NCBI GenBank assembly: GCA_024743055.1
Contig: JANSXH010000010.1
Location: 1 to 64,000, forward strand
DNA: 64,000 nt
DNA from: Pseudomonadota bacterium
GTDB taxonomy: Bacteria > Pseudomonadota > Alphaproteobacteria > Sneathiellales > Sneathiellaceae
Reading direction: 5' to 3'
Made by a program: the position numbers and the translations under genes. Below the pieces are notes generated by a model. That model was not told where the DNA came from and ran no database searches. It saw only the letters and a program-made list of their open reading frames with translations. Positions within the stretch are counted from its first letter, which is position 1, and each line of letters starts with the position of its first letter. Of the stretch, positions 33,737 to 43,233 are shown piece after piece.

Positions 33737-36700
33737 ATGTCCCGGTTTGCCGAACTCCATGTCACAACAAACTTCACCTTTCTGGAAGGGGGCTCTCATC
33801 CCGAAGACTATGTCCGCCGGGCCAAAGAGCTTGATCTGGAGGCCATCGCTGTTACCGATCGCAACTCTCTTGCCGGGGTCGTCCGGGCCTATGCGGAAGC
33901 GCAGAAGATCGGCCAGCGGATTATTATCGGTGCGGAATTGCAGCTGGCGGATGGGCAGGGCCTGATTGCCTTGCCGACAGACCGGGCCGCCTATGGGCGC
34001 CTATGCCGTCTGATCAGCCTTGGCCGGCAACGAGCTGAAAAGGGACAATGCCTGATCCATGCAGAGGATGTTCTTGAGTGGCGGGAGGGGATGATTTTTA
34101 TCCTGCTGGCCCCGCAAACCCTCGACCCCATTTTCGAGAGACAGGTTCACTTCTGGGCATCCCAACTGGGCGCTGATTTTTATCTCGCCGCGGAAAATCT
34201 GTTGCAGGGCCATGATGATCTGCGCTTGGCTCGCCTGCAGGAGATCGCTTTTAACCATAAGGTGAGGCTGGTGGCCACCAACCATGCCCTCATGCATGTC
34301 CCAGAAAATCGCAAAGTTGCTGATATCCTGACCTGTATTCGTGAGCATTGCACGGTTGAGGAAGCTGGTACCCGTTTGCAGAAAAACGCGGAACGGCATC
34401 TTAAAGGGCTCGAGGATATGCGGGAGCTTTTTGCCGGCTATGAGGAGGCGGTCGAGCGCAGCCAGGAGATCAGCCGTCGGATCAATTTTTGCCTGAGCGA
34501 GCTCAAATATGAATATCCGGATGAGGTATCAAATGGTCAGGATCCGCAAGAGGAGCTGGAAAAGCTGGTGACCCGCTGCCTGCCGGAACGATATCCGGCA
34601 AATCTTTTTCCCTATGGGGTGCCGGAAAAAGTTCAGGCTCTCATCCAGCATGAGCTGGTCACTATCCGGGAACTCAATTATGCCCCTTATTTCCTGACAA
34701 TCTACGATATCGTCAAATTCGCCAAAGAACAGCAGATCCTGTGCCAGGGTCGGGGCTCTGCGGCCAATTCCGTCATTTGTTATATTCTCGGCATTACTTC
34801 CGTCTCGCCGGAGCGGCTTGATATGGTTTTTGAACGCTTCATTTCCACCGAGCGTAACGAGCCACCGGATATTGACGTGGATTTTGAACATGAACGGCGC
34901 GAAGAGGTCATCCAGTATATTTATGAAAAATACGGTCGACACCGGGCCGGGCTTTCGGCAACGGTGATTTGCTATCGCGCCCGCTCGGCCATTCGCGAAG
35001 TTGGAAAGGCCCTTGGTCTGTCGCAGGATACCTTATCCTGCATGACTGGTCTCATCTGGGGATGGTCAAGCTCGGATCAGGCGACGAACCGGTCCAATAT
35101 AAAGGCAGCGGGTCTTGATCCGGATGACCGGCGACTGGCCCTATGCGCGGAACTGACCCAGGAGATCATGGGCTACCCCCGACATCTTTCTCAGCATGTG
35201 GGCGGCTTTATCATCACCAAGGAACGGCTGGATGACATCGTGCCAATAGAAAATGCAGCCATGGAGGACCGCACGGTTATCGAATGGGACAAGGACGATA
35301 TCGATACCCTTGGGATCCTGAAAATTGACGTGCTGGGCCTTGGCATGTTGTCCTGTATCCGCAAGGCTTTTGGCCTTTTGAAAAACCATTATGGCATTTC
35401 CCATACCCTGGCATCCTTGCCCGAAGAAGATGAAGCGGTCTATGACATGCTTGGCTTGGCCGACAGTGTCGGTGTTTTTCAGGTCGAAAGCCGGGCACAG
35501 ATGTCCTTCCTGCCCAGAATGAAGCCCCGGACCTTTTATGACCTGGTGATTGAAGTGGCGATTGTGCGGCCCGGGCCCATTCAGGGAGATATGGTCCATC
35601 CCTATATCCGCCGAAGAAATGGGGAAGAGAAACCGCTTTATCCGTCTGAGGAATTGAAAGAGGTTCTGAAAAAAACCCTCGGTGTTCCGTTGTTTCAGGA
35701 GCAGGCGATGCGGATTGCCATCGTCGGGGCCGGCTTCAGTCCCGACGAAGCGGATCAGCTCCGCCGCGCCATGGCGACATTTCGCAAAATGGGGACAATT
35801 AACTCCTTCCGCGAAAAATTTATTCTGGGGATGGAAAGCAATGGCTATGATCGCGAATTTGCCGAGCGATGCTTCAAGCAGATCGAAGGCTTCGGGGAAT
35901 ATGGTTTTCCCGAGAGCCACGCCGCCTCTTTTGCGCTGCTGGTCTATGTCTCGGCCTGGTTGAAATGTCATCACCCGGATGTTTTTGCCTGTGCTCTGTT
36001 GAATTCCCAGCCCATGGGGTTTTACGCCCCGGCCCAGATTATCCGGGATGCCCGCGAACATGGGGTGGTGGTAAAGCCGCCTGATGTCAATTATTCAGAA
36101 TGGGACAGTATTTTAGAGCCGGGAGAGGGCGGATTGGTGCTGCGCCTGGGTCTTCGACAGATCAAGGGCATGAATGAAGACGATGCAGACTGGATCGCGG
36201 CTGCTCGTCAGAACGGATATATCACGGTTCGGGATTTGTGGCTGCGGGCAGGGATAAAGCCCGCCGTTCTCAAGCGGCTGGCCAATGCAGATGCTTTTAC
36301 GTCTCTTGGCCTCAACCGGCGGGAGGCGCTCTGGCAGGCCAGCGGAATAAAGGGAGAGCGCCCGCTGCCACTATTTTCCTATGCCCGAGAAGATGAGCAG
36401 GCACTGGACCCGGATGTCACTCTGCCCGCCCTGCATGTGGGCGAAAATGTTTTGCAGGATTATCGCTCTTTGCGACTGAGCCTGCGGGACCATCCCCTCA
36501 AGCTCCTCCGACCGCAGTTTCCCGGTACGGCAAAAGCAAAATCTCTGGTGACGGTCCCCCATAAGCAGCGCTTAGATGTCGCAGGGCTTGTACTGGCCCG
36601 CCAACGCCCTGGCACGTCCAAAGGGGTGGTTTTCATGACCTTGGAGGATGAAGAAGGCAGTATCAATGTTGTCGTCTGGCGCAAGATATTTGAGCGATAT

Positions 36701-36970
36701 CGTAAAACGGTTATGACCGGGCGGCTGGTGAGAATATCGGGTGTGCTGGAACGAAAGGATATTGTGACCCACTTGATTGCCGATCGGATAACCGATTTCT
36801 CTCACTATCTGGAAAAGCTGGATGAGGCGGAATTCCTCGGCTACGGGGCTCAGACGGATCAGTTGCAGGACGCGCATGCCAAGAAAACCGGGCGTGAAAA
36901 ACCACTCAGCCCTCAAAGGCATCCGCGCGATATGATCAAGGCTTTGTTCCCATCCCGGGATTTTCACTAA
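33737..36970 (+). CDS. dnaE2: DnaE2, error-prone DNA polymerase III alpha subunit
   Basis: 1,077 residues from MSRFAELHVTTNFTFLEGGS, chosen because it lies 1 bp after imuB. The PHP domain comes first, then polymerase motifs CQGRGSAANSVICYILGIT and PDIDVDFEHERREEVIQYIY (catalytic Asp residues), a helix-hairpin-helix region and a C-terminal OB-fold (VAGLVLARQRPGTSKGVVF). Length matches DnaE2 (about 1,050-1,100) rather than the replicative DnaE1. Its last 35 bp overlap the convergent flavoprotein gene. Induction by DNA damage is inferred from the LexA box. Confidence 0.95.
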   Translation: MSRFAELHVTTNFTFLEGGSHPEDYVRRAKELDLEAIAVTDRNSLAGVVRAYAEAQKIGQRIIIGAELQLADGQGLIALPTDRAAYGRLCRLISLGRQRAEKGQCLIHAEDVLEWREGMIFILLAPQTLDPIFERQVHFWASQLGADFYLAAENLLQGHDDLRLARLQEIAFNHKVRLVATNHALMHVPENRKVADILTCIREHCTVEEAGTRLQKNAERHLKGLEDMRELFAGYEEAVERSQEISRRINFCLSELKYEYPDEVSNGQDPQEELEKLVTRCLPERYPANLFPYGVPEKVQALIQHELVTIRELNYAPYFLTIYDIVKFAKEQQILCQGRGSAANSVICYILGITSVSPERLDMVFERFISTERNEPPDIDVDFEHERREEVIQYIYEKYGRHRAGLSATVICYRARSAIREVGKALGLSQDTLSCMTGLIWGWSSSDQATNRSNIKAAGLDPDDRRLALCAELTQEIMGYPRHLSQHVGGFIITKERLDDIVPIENAAMEDRTVIEWDKDDIDTLGILKIDVLGLGMLSCIRKAFGLLKNHYGISHTLASLPEEDEAVYDMLGLADSVGVFQVESRAQMSFLPRMKPRTFYDLVIEVAIVRPGPIQGDMVHPYIRRRNGEEKPLYPSEELKEVLKKTLGVPLFQEQAMRIAIVGAGFSPDEADQLRRAMATFRKMGTINSFREKFILGMESNGYDREFAERCFKQIEGFGEYGFPESHAASFALLVYVSAWLKCHHPDVFACALLNSQPMGFYAPAQIIRDAREHGVVVKPPDVNYSEWDSILEPGEGGLVLRLGLRQIKGMNEDDADWIAAARQNGYITVRDLWLRAGIKPAVLKRLANADAFTSLGLNRREALWQASGIKGERPLPLFSYAREDEQALDPDVTLPALHVGENVLQDYRSLRLSLRDHPLKLLRPQFPGTAKAKSLVTVPHKQRLDVAGLVLARQRPGTSKGVVFMTLEDEEGSINVVVWRKIFERYRKTVMTGRLVRISGVLERKDIVTHLIADRITDFSHYLEKLDEAEFLGYGAQTDQLQDAHAKKTGREKPLSPQRHPRDMIKALFPSRDFH

Positions 36971-38189
36971 GACCGAGATATTGGGCAATGCCCTCCGCCG
37001 CTATCACCCCGGTGGCGAAGCTTCCCTGCAACAGATATCCCCCGGTCGGGGCCTCCCAATCCAGCATTTCTCCTGCCACGAACCGGCCGGGCAGGTCCCT
37101 GATCATCAAGTTTTCATCAAGGGAGCTGAAAGAGATGCCGCCTGCTGAGGAAATGGCCCGGCTAATCGCGTTTATCCCTGTAAGACGGACAGGAAGCGAC
37201 TTGATGATGCCCGCCAACTGGGAAAGGTCCTGAAACTGGCCCGCGTCGGTAAATTCGCGCAAGAGGCCGATTTTCACAGGTGACAATCTCAGTTTCTTGC
37301 GCAGGAAATTTGAGGCAGAATTCTTGCCGCGTGGGGCTGACAAATTTTTAGCCACCATTTCAAGTGCCATCTCAGGTTTAAGGTCCATACTCAGCACGAT
37401 ATCTGCGCGTCCTTCAAGCGCCTCTCGCAAGGGACGGCTCAGGGCATAAAGCACCCCACCCTCTAGGCCGGTTTTAGTTATCACCAGATCCCCGTATGCC
37501 TCCTGATTTTGAAAGGAGAGGCGGATATTCTTGATAGGCTCGCCCTCAAATCGGCTAAGAAAAGGATCGCTCCAACTGACCGTGAATCCGCAGTTGCTGG
37601 GGGCGAAGGGCGTTATGGAGATGCCTTGCGCGCTCATCGGAGAGACCCAAGCCCCATCGCTGCCTAAATGCGGGTAGCTCGCTCCGCCCATAGCAAACAG
37701 CACGGCATCCGCAAGAAAATCGACATTCTCATCTTCCGGACCTGAGAAGATGAGGGTCCCATCGTCTTTGGTTTCGATCCAGCTATGCTTGAGGTGAAAG
37801 TGGATATTATCTCTGCTCAGGCGACTGAGCCAGGCTCGCAGCAAAGGCGTCGCTTTCAGGCCTTTTGGAAAGATACGTCCGCTTGACCCTTTGAAAGTCT
37901 CAACACCTAGGGAAAGGGCCCAGGCAATCATGTCCTGCGGTGAAAACCTTTTGAGATATGCACCGAACCGATCCTTGTGAGGTTCATATTTCTGGATAAA
38001 ATCATCAATCGGCTCCGAATGCGTCAAATTGAGGCCACCGCGTCCGGCAATCAGGAATTTCCGTGCGGCAGATGGCTTTTTTTCAAAGATATGAATGTCG
38101 AGGGTGTCGTGGCGAGAGAGTATCTCGGCCGCTATCAGGCCGGCAGGTCCGGCCCCGACAATTGCGACAGTTTTTCTGGATAAAGCCAA
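36936..38189 (-). CDS. HI0933/PP_4765-type FAD-dependent flavoprotein
   Basis: 417 residues. The dinucleotide-binding fold is VAIVGAGPAGLIAAEILS at residues about 8-25. The family hallmark KFLIAGRGGLNLTHSEP follows at about 44-60, and a closing FAD segment reads RFVAGEMLDWEAPTGGYLLQ. The subgroup is a predicted oxidoreductase of unknown reaction. It is convergent with dnaE2 with a 35-bp tail-to-tail overlap and is transcribed alone. Confidence 0.88.
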   Translation of the reverse strand: MALSRKTVAIVGAGPAGLIAAEILSRHDTLDIHIFEKKPSAARKFLIAGRGGLNLTHSEPIDDFIQKYEPHKDRFGAYLKRFSPQDMIAWALSLGVETFKGSSGRIFPKGLKATPLLRAWLSRLSRDNIHFHLKHSWIETKDDGTLIFSGPEDENVDFLADAVLFAMGGASYPHLGSDGAWVSPMSAQGISITPFAPSNCGFTVSWSDPFLSRFEGEPIKNIRLSFQNQEAYGDLVITKTGLEGGVLYALSRPLREALEGRADIVLSMDLKPEMALEMVAKNLSAPRGKNSASNFLRKKLRLSPVKIGLLREFTDAGQFQDLSQLAGIIKSLPVRLTGINAISRAISSAGGISFSSLDENLMIRDLPGRFVAGEMLDWEAPTGGYLLQGSFATGVIAAEGIAQYLGLSENPGMGTKP

Positions 38190-38302
38190 ATCGGGGTTCC
38201 GCGCTCACTGAAATCAAGTGATGCCGGTTATAGAGGAATTGCAGAAACGGGCAACGGATAATGCGTAAGTTCTGAGAACATCAGGGTTTGTGACCTCAGG
38301 CG

Positions 38303-38755
38303 CTATCCTGGCTGTGAAGTCTCATCAATAATCTCGTTCAGCAGCTCTTTCAGATGCTCAAGCTTTTCGGAGCCGATATTGGTCTCGAATTGATGTTGAA
38401 ATTTGGTTGCATGGGCACTGAGCTTTTGATGAAGTTCATAGCCGGCATTGGTAATGAACACCAACACTCGCCGCTGATCATTTGGATCGAGGGACCGGAG
38501 CACAAGACCATTCGCGACCATTTTATCCAGCATTTTCGTTAGCGCCGGATGGTTCATCAAGACAATTTCAGCCAGGTCGCCCATAGACCGACCCTTTTCA
38601 TCACTGAGCACATCCAGAATGCGCCAATGCTCTACCTGAACACCTTCGATACGAAGCTGCTTCTCCAATTTGAGATGAACGCCCCGATGCGCCTGGGCGA
38701 GGACATAAGCGAGATTGTCCGCTATTTTTTCCTTCGAGATATCCATAAATGCCAT
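38303..38755 (-). CDS. MarR-family transcriptional regulator
   Basis: 150 residues. The winged helix reads VQVEHWRILDVLSDEKGRSM, then LAEIVLMNHPALTKMLDKMV as recognition helix, with the wing RRVLVFITNAG and a C-terminal dimer helix. The start is the ATG at 38755, with another ATG three codons later. It is divergent from the AmiC-like gene over 114 bp; CATTATTAATG (38785-38795), nearly palindromic, is a weak operator candidate. It may control the amide locus, since no AmiR-type antiterminator is visible there. Confidence 0.87.
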   Translation of the reverse strand: MAFMDISKEKIADNLAYVLAQAHRGVHLKLEKQLRIEGVQVEHWRILDVLSDEKGRSMGDLAEIVLMNHPALTKMLDKMVANGLVLRSLDPNDQRRVLVFITNAGYELHQKLSAHATKFQHQFETNIGSEKLEHLKELLNEIIDETSQPG

Positions 38756-38869
38756 CGCTATGTTGCTAAGGGAGGCAAGATTTACATTATTAATGATAGC
38801 GTGTATACTTGAATAGGAAAATTATTTTTTGGATACGGGCTTATATCTTTCCTGATATTGCCCGGTTAA

Positions 38870-40015
38870 ATGATGTCTATGGACCTAAGCCGTCGATTTA
38901 TTGCGGGAAACCCAGCAGTTGGATCACAGATCCTAGCGGCAAACGGATGGGAATTTTCAGCAAAAGAGGATCGTTTCCGCATTGGGCTATTGGTCCCGAT
39001 GTGCGGCTCTGCTGGCCTTTGGGGCCCGTCCTGCATCGCCAGCGCCCAGGTTGCCCTTGCTGAATTGAATGCTGAGAATGGCATTATGGGCAAGCCGGTG
39101 GAGCTGGTTCTTGTTGATGCCGCGATCGAGTCGGAGTCAGATCTCTATCACACTATTCATGACATGATCGAGTTCAATGAGATCGATGCCATCGTTGGCA
39201 TGCATATCAGCGCTGTGCGACAGCAACTGGCTAAAGTCGTTGGCGGGCGTGTCCCTTATGTTTATACGCCTTTATATGAAGGTGGCGAGGATAGCCCTGG
39301 TGTTTACACCATTGGCGAGACGCCCGGCCATCAGCTCACGCCGGCTATTCGTAGCATTACCAAGCGGCACAAGGTTAGAAACTGGGCGCTTGCCGGTAAT
39401 GACTATGTGTGGCCGCGCGCGTCCAATCACATTGCCAAACAGTACCTTCAGCAAATTGGCGGCAATGTCGTCTGCGAGCATTATATCCCCTTTGGTATCG
39501 ATGAAACGCAAACGCTGATTGACGATTTCATTGCCAAAGGAGTGGAAGCCGTATTGCTTTCCTTTATTGGCCAAGACGCTGTCGATTTTAATCGCGTGTT
39601 CGGCGCCCTCGGACTGGATCAGAGCATCATACGTTTGTCCTGCGCTATTGAAGAAAACGGCTTGCTGGCAATTGGAGCGGAAAATTCCAAGCGGCTTTAT
39701 TCTTCTTCCTCGTATTTTTCGTCCCTCGACACGTCGTCCAATAACTGTTTCAAGGAGAAATATTACGGGCTGCATGGGGAGCGAGCTCCGGCATTGAATT
39801 GCCTAGGTCAATCCCTGTATGAAGGGGTTCAGTTCTTGGCTGAGCTTATGCAGAAATATGGTAGGGATGCAGGTCATCTCAATAACAGACAGCTACCTGC
39901 GATCAGATATCGCTCAGCACGGGATGCAGCCTATCTCAACAACATGAACAAGAAGCTGCCGATTTACCTTGCCAGAGCCGACGGATTTAAGTTCTCAATC
40001 CTCGAAACTCTTTAA
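38870..40015 (+). CDS. AmiC-like cytoplasmic amide-sensing protein
   Basis: 381 residues, close to Pseudomonas AmiC (about 385). It has the Peripla_BP_6 fold (RIGLLVPMCGSAGLWGPSCI, ELNAENGIMGKPVEL, YVYTPLYEGGEDSPGVYTIG) but no signal peptide, so it should stay in the cytoplasm as a sensor rather than a transport receptor. In Pseudomonas AmiC silences the antiterminator AmiR until an amide binds. The partner here is not visible; the divergent MarR gene or something outside the window may do that job. It is followed by a 267-bp AT-rich gap before the flotillin gene. Confidence 0.75.
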   Translation: MMSMDLSRRFIAGNPAVGSQILAANGWEFSAKEDRFRIGLLVPMCGSAGLWGPSCIASAQVALAELNAENGIMGKPVELVLVDAAIESESDLYHTIHDMIEFNEIDAIVGMHISAVRQQLAKVVGGRVPYVYTPLYEGGEDSPGVYTIGETPGHQLTPAIRSITKRHKVRNWALAGNDYVWPRASNHIAKQYLQQIGGNVVCEHYIPFGIDETQTLIDDFIAKGVEAVLLSFIGQDAVDFNRVFGALGLDQSIIRLSCAIEENGLLAIGAENSKRLYSSSSYFSSLDTSSNNCFKEKYYGLHGERAPALNCLGQSLYEGVQFLAELMQKYGRDAGHLNNRQLPAIRYRSARDAAYLNNMNKKLPIYLARADGFKFSILETL

Positions 40016-40282
40016 TCTTCCAACGAAAATTTTTCTAAATCTCAATGAGGCTGGCGCCCTAATTTGTGCGCCTGGATCCTGTCTTTGTTCGTAAAGATCG
40101 CTGAAAATCTCTTATAATATATTGTTTTATATAGGTTTTATAATACGCAATGTTGAGGGTGCGGGGGCTTCATATCCATTACTTGAAAAGGAAAATAAAA
40201 GCTTGAATTGGAAAATAAAATAAGTTAGGACTCCCTAAATGGGCAGGCGCTCACACAATGTTGCCGCCTAAGGGAGATTTGA

Positions 40283-41884
40283 ATGATTTGGTTTGCAGCG
40301 CTCATAGGCGCTCTCATTATCCTGGTTATTGGCATCGTATTTCTGCGAGCTTTCTACGTTAAGGCAACCCGAGAGGTATCCCTTGTCCGCACCGGATTTG
40401 GTGGTCAGAGGATCGTCATTGATGGGGGATGTTTGGTACTTCCTATTCTGCATCAGGCACAAAAGGTGATGATGTCGGCAGTCCCAATCAATGTGTCACG
40501 ACAGGGAACCCAATCCTTTATCAGCCAGGATCATCTTCGGGTCGATATTGAAATGAATTTCGAGGTACGGGTAGCCCCGGATGATAAAGGTGTTGCCACC
40601 GCAGCCCAGGCACTGGGCGCTCGAATTGCCCGCGGAGGGGAGGCCTTGCAGGAGGTATTGGAGAGCAAAATTCTTGATGCGATCCAAACTACCTGTGCGG
40701 CTAAAGCCCTGGAAGAAATTCACAGTGACCGCAAAGCCTTTACCGATCAAGTGTCGGAGGCGGTTGCTACTTTTGTGCAGGGGCTCGGCCTTCGCCTCGA
40801 ATCCGCTTCTCTCCTACATCTCGACCAGGCAACCTTTAGCTCCTTCGATGAAAATAACGTTTTCAACGCAATTGGTATGAGACGGGCGACGGAACTGGTA
40901 TCACGCAACCATCGCGAAAGAGTCCAAATTGAGACGGAATCCGATGTGGTGGTGCGGGAAAGCAGGCTGACACAAGCCCAACGTCGTATAGAAATTGATC
41001 AGGCGGAAAAAGAAGCAGAAATTGCTCAGCAGGCTTACCTCGCGCGCCTCCAAGCCAGTACGGAAGCCGAATCCGTGTCCCAGCAGGTCAAATCCTCCCT
41101 GATTTCGGAAGAAACCAGCCTTGCCAAGGATAAGGATGTCAAGGCCTTGCAGATCGCCCATGACGAGGATCTGCGCCGCAAGGAAATGGAAGCAATTCGC
41201 GAACTCGAAGCCGTCAAAATTGATCACGCCATCTTCCTTGCCAACAAACGAGCGGAAGAAGCGGCGGCAAAAGCCGCGGAGGAATCTGCTCGGGCCCAGG
41301 TGTTGCTGGCCGCCGAAGATGTTCAGACGAAAAAGGAAAAAGCGGTCGCCGAGCGGGAGAAGGAAGTCGCCCTTCTTCGTTTGCGCAAAGATCTTCAGGT
41401 CGAGCAGGAGAAAACCAAATCCGATGCCGATCTCGATACTGTTCGGGTGGCGTCAGAAGCCGAGGCTATCGAAGCCCGAGCAGCAGCAGAAAAGGCTCGC
41501 ATGGAAGCCGAGGCGAAAGGACTGTCGGCCAGAATTGCGGCAGAAAATGGCCTCAGCGAAGCCATCATGGCCATGCGGCTTGAGGAGCGCCGGCTTGACC
41601 GCCTGCCAGAAATCCTTGGCCAGATGATGAAGCCGGTCGAGAAAATCGACAGCATTCGCATCAACCAGATCGGCGGGGTCGGCGGCTCGGGTGAGGGTGC
41701 TCAGAACGGCGTCGATGGCGCCTTTGGGGCGGCCATGGACCAGATCCTCGGAATGGCCGTGCGGCTGCCAGCCATGAAGCAAATGGGAGAAGAGATTGGC
41801 GTCGATTTCGATGCAAATCTCGGCGGTAGAACGGCCGATTATGCCAACCGAATTAAATCGCGAAAAGAAACCAAGGAATCCTAA
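40283..41884 (+). CDS. Flotillin/SPFH-domain membrane scaffold protein
   Basis: 533 residues. One N-terminal membrane segment (WFAALIGALIILVIGIVFL) is followed by an SPFH domain (about 28-215, QRIVIDGGCLVLPILHQAQK). A long charged coiled coil rich in Ala-Glu-Lys repeats covers about 215-430, and a Gly-rich patch (IGGVGGSGEGAQNGVDGAFG) occurs near 465. It resembles YqiK-type flotillins, which organise membrane microdomains. Ribosome site AAGGGAGA. It lies 14 bp before the solute-binding gene and therefore appears to belong to the amide transporter operon, an unusual partner. The alternative is that it is merely co-transcribed. Confidence 0.87.
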   Translation: MIWFAALIGALIILVIGIVFLRAFYVKATREVSLVRTGFGGQRIVIDGGCLVLPILHQAQKVMMSAVPINVSRQGTQSFISQDHLRVDIEMNFEVRVAPDDKGVATAAQALGARIARGGEALQEVLESKILDAIQTTCAAKALEEIHSDRKAFTDQVSEAVATFVQGLGLRLESASLLHLDQATFSSFDENNVFNAIGMRRATELVSRNHRERVQIETESDVVVRESRLTQAQRRIEIDQAEKEAEIAQQAYLARLQASTEAESVSQQVKSSLISEETSLAKDKDVKALQIAHDEDLRRKEMEAIRELEAVKIDHAIFLANKRAEEAAAKAAEESARAQVLLAAEDVQTKKEKAVAEREKEVALLRLRKDLQVEQEKTKSDADLDTVRVASEAEAIEARAAAEKARMEAEAKGLSARIAAENGLSEAIMAMRLEERRLDRLPEILGQMMKPVEKIDSIRINQIGGVGGSGEGAQNGVDGAFGAAMDQILGMAVRLPAMKQMGEEIGVDFDANLGGRTADYANRIKSRKETKES

Positions 41885-41898
41885 CAGGGAGATTTTCC

Positions 41899-43119
41899 AT
41901 GACCATGAACAGAAGACATTTTTTAACCGCAACGGCTGCTTTGGCAGGGGCCAGCTTACTGCCGCTCTCGGCTTCGGCTGCAGATACGGTAAAGCTGGGC
42001 TCCGTCCTTGATACCTCCGGTATTTTTGATGCCTATGGCAAACCCATGGATATGGCCATGAGGCTCGCCGTTGAAGAGATCAACGCCGCTGGCGGCCTGA
42101 ACGGTAAGATGATTGATGTGACCGCCTATGACACGCAATCAGATATGGCGCTTTATACTCAATATGGTCGGCAGTTGACGCAGCAGGATGAAGTCGATGT
42201 GGTCCATGGTGGTATCCTATCCGCTTCCCGGGAGGCCATCCGGCCGACCATGCGGAAAACCAATACCCTTTATTTCTATAATGTCCTCTATGAAGGCGGT
42301 GTTTGTGATCGCAATATCTTCATCAACGGCGTAACTCCCGCTCAACAGGTAGAAGCGCTTATTCCTTTTGCCATGAACAAGGCCGGTAAGAAGGTTTATG
42401 TCTTGGCGGCTGATTATAACTATGGACAGATTACTGCCAAATGGATCCAGAAATATGTAGCAGAAAATGGCGGTGAGACCGTCGCTGTTGATTTCTTCCC
42501 GCTGGACGTTTCTGATTTCGGCTCCACCATTGCAAAGATCCAAGCGGCTGATCCAGATCTCATTGTTGCGTCCCTGGTTGGCGGGGCGCATTTGTCTTTC
42601 TTCCGTCAATGGGCCGCTGCGGGTATGAACAAGAAAATTCCAATGGCGTCTACGACATTGGGAGTTGGCAACGAGCACAAGGTCCTGACGGCTGAAGAAG
42701 GCGATGGGATCATGGTCGCATATAACTATTCCCAAGAGTTGGATACCCCGGCAAATAATGCGTTCAAGAAGAAATGGGCAGAAGCCTATGGCGACGCTAA
42801 TGGCGTCCATGAAATTGCCGTATCCAACTATCAGGGTGTTTTGACCTGGGCAGAGGCGGTGAAGAAAGCCGGCTCAACTGACAGAGATATGGTGATTGAA
42901 GCTCTAGAATCCGGCCTGTCCATCGAAGGACCAGCTGGGACCGTTACCGTTGATCCCAAAACCCACCATGCCGTGCTTGATGTGCATATCATGGAATTTG
43001 ACGGGCAGAAAATGAAGGTTCTGGAAACGCTCAAGCAACGTCAGCCCATCGATACACAAGCTGTCTGTGATCTTGAGGCAAATCCGAACGACAACCAACA
43101 ATATGAGATCAAGTTTTAG
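41899..43119 (+). CDS. Amide/urea-type ABC substrate-binding protein (Tat signal)
   Basis: 406 residues. The N-terminus MNRRHFLTATAALAGASLLP is a twin-arginine signal ending ASA before ADTVKLG. The fold is that of UrtA/FmdD/AmiC proteins (SVLDTSGIFDAYGKPMDMAM, EEINAAGGLNGKMI, NTLYFYNVLYEGGVCDRNIF). Resemblance to short-chain amide and urea receptors, rather than amino acid receptors, supports an amide substrate. It is followed by a hairpin before the permease genes, which would keep this product in excess. Confidence 0.85.
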   Translation: MTMNRRHFLTATAALAGASLLPLSASAADTVKLGSVLDTSGIFDAYGKPMDMAMRLAVEEINAAGGLNGKMIDVTAYDTQSDMALYTQYGRQLTQQDEVDVVHGGILSASREAIRPTMRKTNTLYFYNVLYEGGVCDRNIFINGVTPAQQVEALIPFAMNKAGKKVYVLAADYNYGQITAKWIQKYVAENGGETVAVDFFPLDVSDFGSTIAKIQAADPDLIVASLVGGAHLSFFRQWAAAGMNKKIPMASTTLGVGNEHKVLTAEEGDGIMVAYNYSQELDTPANNAFKKKWAEAYGDANGVHEIAVSNYQGVLTWAEAVKKAGSTDRDMVIEALESGLSIEGPAGTVTVDPKTHHAVLDVHIMEFDGQKMKVLETLKQRQPIDTQAVCDLEANPNDNQQYEIKF

Positions 43120-43167
43120 ACGCCTCCCTGTCTGAAATTGGATGCCCTTCGTTCCGCATCCTGTCTT

Positions 43168-43210
43168 CCCTGTTCCACCGATCATACCGATAGGCGGAAC
43201 AGGGGCTTTT
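43168..43210 (+). terminator. Hairpin after the amide binding-protein gene (partial terminator)
   Basis: CCCTGTTCC (43168-43176) pairs with GGAACAGGG (43196-43204), followed by GCTTTT. A 9-bp stem with about 19 nt loop and short T run, 49 bp after the stop codon and 24 bp before the next start. Readthrough must be allowed since the permeases follow at once; an attenuator is likely. Confidence 0.6.
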
Positions 43211-43233
43211 ATCGCTAGAAATTCGGAGAAATC

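Noticed and set aside
35141-36061. 306-codon open frame antisense to dnaE2
   Set aside because: It lies wholly within the conserved polymerase core of dnaE2 and has no recognisable motifs.
40016-40282. A riboswitch or leader RNA before the flotillin gene
   Set aside because: AT-rich with TATAAT-like stretches and a small GGCGC..GCGCC hairpin, but no recognised riboswitch consensus could be traced.
42217-42810. 197-codon open frame antisense to the amide binding-protein gene
   Set aside because: Opposite a well-supported gene, without a ribosome site or family match.
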